Origin: a bacterium TMED198
GTDB taxonomy: Bacteria; Fidelibacterota; Marinisomatia; SCGC-AAA003-L08; D37C17
Direction of reading: 5' to 3'
Assembly: GCA_002170735.1 (NCBI GenBank)
Contig: NHIV01000053.1
Span: forward strand, 3,177-12,911
Length of the DNA: 9,735 bases
Part shown: piece by piece, positions 1 through 5,180 of the stretch
Layout: every line of letters starts with the position of its first letter
How positions within the stretch are numbered: the first letter of the stretch is position 1
The notes under the pieces: generated by a model
Seen by the model: the letters and a program-made list of their open reading frames with translations, nothing else
Told to the model about the DNA's origin: nothing
The model's database searches: none
Position numbers and translations under genes: made by a program

Positions 1-1470
1 AGACTAGGTGAATTTAAAAAATCTCTCAAAACAATTGAAATATCTCAAAAAATATGGATGAAACTATGCTCCAAGGATAAAAAATATTATCATGACCTTA
101 TTATTTCATATTGTGATAAAGCAGTAACTCTTCGATTACAAAACAAACTTGACCTAGCATTAAAGGCATTATACAAAGGTTATGAAATAATGAAAATAAA
201 TAATATTAATTCTAAAAAAACATTAATTGTTTTATATATGGATTTAGGAGTTGTTTATGAAAAAATACTAGACTATCCAGCTGCATTAAACTTATTTAAT
301 GAAACATTGAATCTTATAAAAAAATCAAAAAATTCTAATAATTTTTTTGAGAATCAAGTTCTTTGTCATATAAATATTGGCAATGTACACAAACTTTCTA
401 ATGACCTTGATCTTGCTTCAAAGGAATTTGAAAAAGCTATAGATCTTTTAGTTTCAAATGATAAAATTAATCAGCATCTAATTATTGCTAATATCAATTT
501 AGGTCAAACATTAGTTGAACTAAAAAAATATAAAAAAGCTCTTTTAGTTTATAATAATGGTTTAAAAGTGTGTATTCAAATTGGAAGTGATATGGACCTT
601 GGGTTTATTTATACAGTAATAGCAGAGACTTATTTTAAAATGAATGATAAAACAAAGTTTGATAGCTTTATAAACAAAGGGAAAAAGCTAGTAAAAAAAT
701 CTTCTTATCCAAATGATTTAGTGTATTTAAATAATGTGCTACACATTGATCATACTTCAAAAAATCAATTTGATAAGGGAATATCATATTTACTAGAATC
801 AGTAAAAATTTGTGAGAAATATAAAATGGATCAGCACTTACTTAGAACCTATACAGCACTTAGCAATGCATATAAAAATATAAATGATACTAAAAATGCT
901 TTGAAGTATTCACAGAACTATATTAATCATCGAAACCTAGTAGACTCAAAACTTTACAAACTATTTCTGAATGAAAAGCAACAAAGTTTAAATAGGATGC
1001 AAGAAGAAATAAATATAATAAAGGCTAGAGAAGAAAAGAAGGCATTGGCAATTGAATTGAAATTTAAAAAAAGAGAGTTAATTTCAAAAAAACTACATTC
1101 AGTATCAAATCGTGATTTTCTAATGAATGTTTATAAATCTCTAAAAAAAGATTCCAATCTTGAGAAACCTGTAGAAAAAATTCTTAAAAAATTTCAAGAT
1201 GAAATTGAGTTGTCAACATCCTGGAAAGAATATTTAGATACCTATGAACAAATTCATCCTGATTTTGTTAGCAGCTTAAATAAGCTATCATGCGATCTAA
1301 GTTCAACTGAAATTAGAGTTTGTTCTCTCATTCATCTAGGATTAGATAACTATGAAATTTCAAAATTAATGTTTATTTCTAAAAGAAGTATAGAACAGCA
1401 TCGATATAGAATCAAGAAAAAATTGAATATTGATCAAAATCTAAATGACTTTATTCTTTCTCTATCCTAA
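1..1470 (+). CDS. TPR-repeat regulator with LuxR-type C-terminal HTH (5' end outside window)
   Basis: Probable cytoplasmic transcriptional regulator that senses a partner through TPR helices and binds DNA through its C-terminus. The frame has no stop back to base 1, and the 19 codons before the ATG at 58 read like a TPR helix (LGEFKKSLKTIEISQKIW), so that ATG is internal and the true start lies upstream. Counting from the ATG at 58, about six degenerate TPR units cover residues 30-300 (for example around 60-92, 103-131, 143-176 and 261-295). A charged coiled coil follows at about 302-347, then a linker, then a GerE/LuxR-like helix-turn-helix at about 412-470 with LSSTEIRVCSLI and the recognition helix SKRSIEQHRYRIKKKL. 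No transmembrane segment separates TPR from coil, unlike many Bacteroidota TPR-HTH proteins. The stop is TAA at 1468-1470. The target and any N-terminal domain are unknown; the family call is firm, the role inferred. Confidence 0.85.
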   Translation, partial: RLGEFKKSLKTIEISQKIWMKLCSKDKKYYHDLIISYCDKAVTLRLQNKLDLALKALYKGYEIMKINNINSKKTLIVLYMDLGVVYEKILDYPAALNLFNETLNLIKKSKNSNNFFENQVLCHINIGNVHKLSNDLDLASKEFEKAIDLLVSNDKINQHLIIANINLGQTLVELKKYKKALLVYNNGLKVCIQIGSDMDLGFIYTVIAETYFKMNDKTKFDSFINKGKKLVKKSSYPNDLVYLNNVLHIDHTSKNQFDKGISYLLESVKICEKYKMDQHLLRTYTALSNAYKNINDTKNALKYSQNYINHRNLVDSKLYKLFLNEKQQSLNRMQEEINIIKAREEKKALAIELKFKKRELISKKLHSVSNRDFLMNVYKSLKKDSNLEKPVEKILKKFQDEIELSTSWKEYLDTYEQIHPDFVSSLNKLSCDLSSTEIRVCSLIHLGLDNYEISKLMFISKRSIEQHRYRIKKKLNIDQNLNDFILSLS

Positions 1471-1482
1471 CTTGTAGAGTTT

Positions 1483-1510
1483 TTGTCGTAATATATTTTT
1501 TCCTTATTAT
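1483..1510 (+). promoter_or_regulatory. candidate sigma70-like promoter for the small T9SS-sorted protein
   Basis: TTGTCG (1483-1488) and TATTAT (1505-1510) lie 16 bases apart in the 85-base gap after the TPR regulator. They match the general -35 (4/6) and -10 (5/6) consensus and would leave a leader of about 40 bases before the ATG at 1556. The region is very AT-rich, so chance matches are likely, and primary sigma factors of Bacteroidota-like bacteria prefer other elements. No terminator hairpin follows the regulator gene, so read-through is also possible. Confidence 0.3.
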
Positions 1511-1540
1511 TTTTAGTTTAAGATGAAATTAAAAATTAAC

Positions 1541-1546
1541 TAGGAG
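1541..1546 (+). promoter_or_regulatory. Shine-Dalgarno site fixing the start at 1556
   Basis: TAGGAG sits nine bases before the ATG at 1556 and is the only convincing anti-16S match among the five starts visible in the window. It favours that ATG over the in-frame ATG three codons later (1565), which would be 18 bases away. The other genes have AT-rich leaders without a purine-rich site, as is common in FCB bacteria, so this gene may be translated unusually well. Confidence 0.7.
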
Positions 1547-1555
1547 AAATATATT

Positions 1556-2260
1556 ATGAAAAACATGAAACTAATCGGGTCTATAGTATTAAGCTTGGGT
1601 CTCGTATTTGCAGCTAGAGAGGCAAAGGTTGGACTTCAGAAGTCTGATGACCTTGCTTCAAGCGCTTCTGTTAATCTAGTAGTAACTTCTGATGTTGATG
1701 TTCATGGCTTGCAATTTGAAATGAGCTTCAACGCTGATGAGATTGCATTTGTAGGTATTGAAGGTGCAAATGGCGATTTCGTAAAAGCAGAAGAAGTAGA
1801 AGCAGGATTAATTAGAGGTTTAGCATTTAGAATGGATGGTGAATCTATTACTAAAGATCTACAAATTAACTTTGAGCCTGTTGCTGATTTTGATGGCACA
1901 AGCACGGTTAACTTTGAAGATGTGATAGTAGCAGATGGTAGTGGACAAGAAGTTCCATCATCGTTTGATTCTTTTGAACTAAGTTTTGGTCTTCCAACTG
2001 AAACTACTCTAAAGAATAGCTATCCAAATCCATTCAACCCAACAACTGCTATTCCTTATGAATTAGCAACTGAGAGCAATGTTAACATTACTATCTACGA
2101 TGCAACAGGTAGAGAAGTAGAGAGTCTTGTAAGTGGAATGCAAACTGCTGGTGCTTATAGCATCACATGGGATGCATCAAACCACGCAAGCGGCATGTAC
2201 TTTGTAAAAATGGCTGCTGACAATCAAGTGCACACTCAAAAGCTAATGCTAGTAAAGTAA
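1556..2260 (+). CDS. small secreted protein: cohesin-like domain plus T9SS C-terminal sorting domain
   Basis: 234 residues in three parts. Residues 1-20 are a signal peptide (MKNMK, a hydrophobic core, then VFAA). Residues about 37-145 form a beta-rich domain with cohesin-like features: VDVHGLQFEMSFN, then an IEGANGDF segment, a GLAF strand, and FEDVIVADGSGQEVP near its end. Residues about 152-234 are a type A T9SS sorting domain: SYPNPFNPTTAIPYEL, then NITIYDATGREVESL, GAYSITWDAS, SGMYFVKM and the basic end KLMLVK. In known T9SS cargo this domain directs outer-membrane export and is then removed or used for anchoring. No catalytic motif is visible, so a structural, adhesive or scaffold role is inferred. 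The cohesin-like part resembles residues 464-583 of the S1 protease encoded just downstream, whose dockerin-like end it might bind. A good ribosome binding site and a terminator suggest a well-expressed single-gene unit. The sorting domain is firm; the cohesin assignment is moderate. Confidence 0.88.
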   Translation: MKNMKLIGSIVLSLGLVFAAREAKVGLQKSDDLASSASVNLVVTSDVDVHGLQFEMSFNADEIAFVGIEGANGDFVKAEEVEAGLIRGLAFRMDGESITKDLQINFEPVADFDGTSTVNFEDVIVADGSGQEVPSSFDSFELSFGLPTETTLKNSYPNPFNPTTAIPYELATESNVNITIYDATGREVESLVSGMQTAGAYSITWDASNHASGMYFVKMAADNQVHTQKLMLVK

Positions 2261-2283
2261 TTAACTTTACTTTTAAAGAGTTT

Positions 2284-2318
2284 AAAAAGGCGAATCTTCT
2301 TGGTTCGCCTTTTTTTTT
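2284..2318 (+). terminator. Rho-independent terminator after the small T9SS-sorted protein
   Basis: GGCGAATC (2289-2296) pairs with GGTTCGCC (2302-2309), including one G-T wobble, around the five-base loop TTCTT. A run of nine T residues (2310-2318) follows and five A residues precede the stem, which can lengthen it. It begins 24 bases after the stop at 2260, so it ends that transcript and separates it from the protease gene starting at 2385. The upstream A tract opposite the T tract could let it also work weakly on the other strand. Confidence 0.92.
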
Positions 2319-2384
2319 AGTAGTTACAAGCTGTAAACAAAATTATCTAGCTACTAAGCTTTAATTCATAATAGCTTATAATCA

Positions 2385-4322
2385 ATGAGAAAACTAAGTT
2401 TATATATTATTCTTTATTTATCGTCTTTTTTATTTGGGCAAGTAAGTTTGAATATGTTGCCTAAAAGTTTAGATCTTGATACAAGGGATACATATAGCGT
2501 TATATATATGGAAAGCATTGATGTTGATCAGTTGTTGATTGAAGATTCAATTGCACCTTCTAATGTTCCTTATAGATTTGGCTACCCTTTTGAAATTAAC
2601 TATAATATTCTTGATGTTTGTAGCTGGGAGCATTTTGGTGATGATGGATCAATTTGTAGGGTAAAGTTTATTTCAAGAGATGCATATTCTATGCGAATAA
2701 TATTTGATAATTTTGTTATTGAAGATGGTAGCATGGTAAGTGTTTATAATGATAATATGAGTGATATTTATGGTGCATATACATCTCAAAATAACAGTGA
2801 TGATAGTTACTTTTCAACGCCACTTGTAAAAGGTGAATCGATTATTCTTGAGTATTATCAGCCATTAGAATCTCAAGGGCTTTCTGTACTTAATGCTGAG
2901 CATATAGTTCATGATTATAAGGATTTCTTAAATTTTTTCTCTAGTACAAGCGATCGTTCATGTGGAGATAATGTTAACTGCCCAGATGCTTCAGCATTTC
3001 AAAACCAAGTAAATTCTGTTGCATATATTGAAATAGGATGGGGTATTTGTTCTGGAGGTATGGTTAACAATGTTAGGCAGGATCTTACAAATTACTTTCT
3101 AACAGCTGATCATTGTGTTGGGGGTAGCTCTTCCACCATTAGATTTTATTTTAATTACGAAACATCAAGTTGTTCGGGAAGTAGTGCAAGCGCTGGTTCA
3201 TATGCGTATGGAGCGCAACTAAAGGCACGATCTTATAGTATGGATCCTGACTATGCACTATATAGAATTACAGGAAATGTTCCTAGTTCATGGGGAGTTT
3301 ATTACGCAGGTTGGAGTCTTCCAGATGGGACAACTGAAGATGTATCTGTAGGAGTTCATCATCCAGGTGGTGCACCAAAGAAGATTAGTTATGCTGAAAC
3401 ACAGGCAATTATGTCTGGTTGGAATGGTCAGGATGAGAATACTCCATATGGTTCACACTATAAGGTTTGGTGGTCAAATGGTGGAATGGAGGGTGGTAGC
3501 TCAGGGTCGCCTCTTTTTGATGGTAATGGTAGGGTTCTTGGGCCTCTTTCAGGTGGGCCTGATATAGAATGTGAGAGCTCAAATAATTTTGCACTTTATG
3601 GAAGAATTTCAAGATCATGGGATGAGATTAAGCCGTACCTAGATCCAGATAATACAGGAACTACTTGGCTAAACGGCACTTATGTAGAAGTTCAATCTGG
3701 ATGTACAGATCCAGATGCAACTAACTATAATCCAGATGCAACTATCAATGATGGCAGTTGCATTTACCCTGAGGTTGGATTGGCTACTTTTAGCTTTTAC
3801 AATGTAACCGGTAACAGCTTTGATATAGTAATGAACAACTCTGTACCAGTATCGGGTGTACAGTTTCAGTTAATTGATACACCGGATGTAATAGATATAA
3901 CGGGTGCAAACGGAGGATCCTTTGATCAGTATGACTATTCAGTAACTACAAATGAATCTGGAACTATACTTGCTTTTTCTTTTACAGGCGTTGCTATACC
4001 TGAAGGTCAGATGCCTGTAACCAATGTTACCTATACAGGAAGCGGTGAAACCGAGATTTGCATTGTAGATGGTATTGTATCAAATCCTGCTGGTGAGGCT
4101 CTTACTGTAAACTATGGGAGCTGTGTTGACCTTCTTGCTGGTTCTTTAGGTGATGTTAATCAGGATGGCCTTGTTGATATTCTTGATATAGTGATGATCA
4201 TTAATATTACGCTTGGAACTCTTGAACCTAGCTCTTCTCAAGAGACTATTGCTGATATAAACTCCGATGGAATTATTAATATACTTGATATTATTATGAC
4301 CATTAACATTATCATAGAGTAG
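2385..4322 (+). CDS. secreted S1 serine endopeptidase (lysyl-endopeptidase-like) with cohesin-like and dockerin-like C-terminal modules
   Basis: 645-residue exported protease. Residues 1-19 are a signal peptide; about 20-185 is probably a propeptide. The chymotrypsin-fold domain spans about 190-415, with the triad inferred as His243 (FLTADHC), Asp289 (MDPDYALYRI) and Ser373 (EGGSSGSPLFD). HHPGGAPKKISY and GRVLGPLSGG match the Achromobacter lysyl-endopeptidase branch; Lys specificity is not established. Next come a DGSC module (440-462), a cohesin-like domain (about 464-583, VPVSGVQFQL, ITGANGG) and a dockerin-like pair: DVNQDGLVDILD (590-601) and DINSDGIINILD (624-635), each a full calcium loop plus helix. 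There is no T9SS sorting domain, so surface retention may depend on the dockerin. The ATG at 2385 has no Shine-Dalgarno but directly precedes the signal peptide; the next Met is residue 24, inside the mature region. It follows a terminator, so it needs its own promoter. Family call strong; cohesin part moderate. Confidence 0.92.
   Translation: MRKLSLYIILYLSSFLFGQVSLNMLPKSLDLDTRDTYSVIYMESIDVDQLLIEDSIAPSNVPYRFGYPFEINYNILDVCSWEHFGDDGSICRVKFISRDAYSMRIIFDNFVIEDGSMVSVYNDNMSDIYGAYTSQNNSDDSYFSTPLVKGESIILEYYQPLESQGLSVLNAEHIVHDYKDFLNFFSSTSDRSCGDNVNCPDASAFQNQVNSVAYIEIGWGICSGGMVNNVRQDLTNYFLTADHCVGGSSSTIRFYFNYETSSCSGSSASAGSYAYGAQLKARSYSMDPDYALYRITGNVPSSWGVYYAGWSLPDGTTEDVSVGVHHPGGAPKKISYAETQAIMSGWNGQDENTPYGSHYKVWWSNGGMEGGSSGSPLFDGNGRVLGPLSGGPDIECESSNNFALYGRISRSWDEIKPYLDPDNTGTTWLNGTYVEVQSGCTDPDATNYNPDATINDGSCIYPEVGLATFSFYNVTGNSFDIVMNNSVPVSGVQFQLIDTPDVIDITGANGGSFDQYDYSVTTNESGTILAFSFTGVAIPEGQMPVTNVTYTGSGETEICIVDGIVSNPAGEALTVNYGSCVDLLAGSLGDVNQDGLVDILDIVMIINITLGTLEPSSSQETIADINSDGIINILDIIMTINIIIE
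3709..3744 (+). repeat. tandem 21-base repeat in the DGSC module
   Basis: ATCCAGATGCAACTA occurs exactly at 3709-3723 and again at 3730-3744, a 21-base (seven-codon) period. It encodes DPDAT-NYN-PDAT-IND inside the Cys440-Cys459 module of the S1 protease. Similar CTDPxAxNYxPxAxxdDGSC units recur in many marine FCB secreted proteins. The DNA-level identity points to recent slippage or duplication rather than only conserved protein sequence. Confidence 0.75.
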
Positions 4323-4373
4323 AGTTTCTGGTTATACCTTTAGTTCTAGATAGATTTTAATCTTAAATTCAGT

Positions 4374-5030
4374 ATGGATATACTTGCACTAGCAACAAAT
4401 CACTTCTTTATATCAGGTTCGTTGGTAGTAGCCCTTGTGTTGCTTAGCTATGTCGGGACTTCAAAAAAACTCTATCAACTTCTTTATTTTCTTTTGCTCC
4501 TCAACTTCTTTTCCTACAACGGCGTTCTTCTTGCAACAGGAACCTACGACTTCAGGGAGCACCTTCCTCTGCATTTGTGCTATGTTACTGAGCTCGGGAT
4601 ACTGGTGTCTCTTGTTCTGAAAAATAAGGCCGTGTATCCGTGGCTTGTTCTAAATGCCTTAGGGGGAGGAATAACGGGATTCACCAACTCCAACATCATA
4701 GATGGATCGCAGCTGGTTGAGTATACACATTTGTATTTATCGCACTTTAACCTCCTGCTCTTTTCAGTGATAGCGTATAAGGACAAGATAGTTATTTCAA
4801 GAAGTGAATTTATAAAGAGTATTATCCTAAACGCATTTATTTTTAGTGTATCAGTGGTCTTTAACGTTCTTTTCCAGTCAAACTACTGGTTTACTTCTAG
4901 GAGGCCGGATGGGGTGAACCTAACCAACATTTTGCCTGATTGGCCCTACTATTTGTTGGGGCTGATTACCATTGGGTTGGCTTCCTACTTTATAACGTTC
5001 AAGATTTTTTCAAGAAAAGAATTATTTTAA
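4374..5030 (+). CDS. YwaF/TMEM164-family integral membrane protein (TIGR02206-like)
   Basis: 218-residue polytopic membrane protein with about six hydrophobic helices (roughly 11-28, 34-54, 66-83, 118-136, 147-166 and 190-211). Family landmarks are LPLHLC (64-69) near the second helix end, His124 in YLSHFNLLL, and the C-terminal QSNYWFTSRRPDGVNL-DWPYYLLGL stretch, which corresponds to the NYxxLxxKP...wPYY block of YwaF relatives. Length suits the family. The bacterial members have no settled function; the eukaryotic relative TMEM164 has been reported to be a phospholipid acyltransferase needing a conserved Cys and His, and Cys69 and His124 may correspond, which is inference. It starts 51 bases after the S1 protease stop without a Shine-Dalgarno or a terminator between, so co-transcription is possible. 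Its last nine bases overlap the end of the convergent M16 remnant. No functional link to the proteases is evident. Confidence 0.8.
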   Translation: MDILALATNHFFISGSLVVALVLLSYVGTSKKLYQLLYFLLLLNFFSYNGVLLATGTYDFREHLPLHLCYVTELGILVSLVLKNKAVYPWLVLNALGGGITGFTNSNIIDGSQLVEYTHLYLSHFNLLLFSVIAYKDKIVISRSEFIKSIILNAFIFSVSVVFNVLFQSNYWFTSRRPDGVNLTNILPDWPYYLLGLITIGLASYFITFKIFSRKELF

Positions 5031-5180
5031 GAGATCATTGTAATTATAAGTGTCGATCTTTTCAAAGTGATCGATAAAGGTCTTTGAGGAGTCTTTCGTA
5101 GCCGTTATAACAGCGATGAAGTTGTTGGGGTTAAACAGGCTTGATGCGGCTTCGTTCACCTGATCAAGATTTACGCGCCA
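5022..5180 (-). pseudogene. orphan C-terminal tail of an M16 (insulinase-type) peptidase
   Basis: On the minus strand, the bases after the carboxypeptidase stop encode, in another frame, about 50 residues ending at TAA (plus-strand 5022-5024). They start WRVNLDQVNEAASSLFNP, continue NNFIAVITATKDSSKTF, and end IDHFEKIDTYNYNDLLK. This matches the end of M16 peptidases, where a 'V..edV..aA.kyl.PdN..iavv...' helix-strand is followed by an F..V.-type tail. The frame closes at a TGA about 13 codons upstream inside the dockerin-coding sequence, there is no plausible start, and the HxxEH catalytic half is absent, so it cannot be a working gene. Its stop overlaps the convergent YwaF-family gene by nine bases, consistent with an ancestral M16 gene in that position whose 5' portion was replaced by the present carboxypeptidase. 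Assembly mis-joining is the main alternative. Homology is by eye from a short segment. Confidence 0.65.

Noticed and set aside
2377..2382. Perfect TATAAT as a promoter for the S1 protease
   Set aside because: It ends two bases before the ATG at 2385, so transcription would begin inside the coding region, and no -35 hexamer lies at the right distance.
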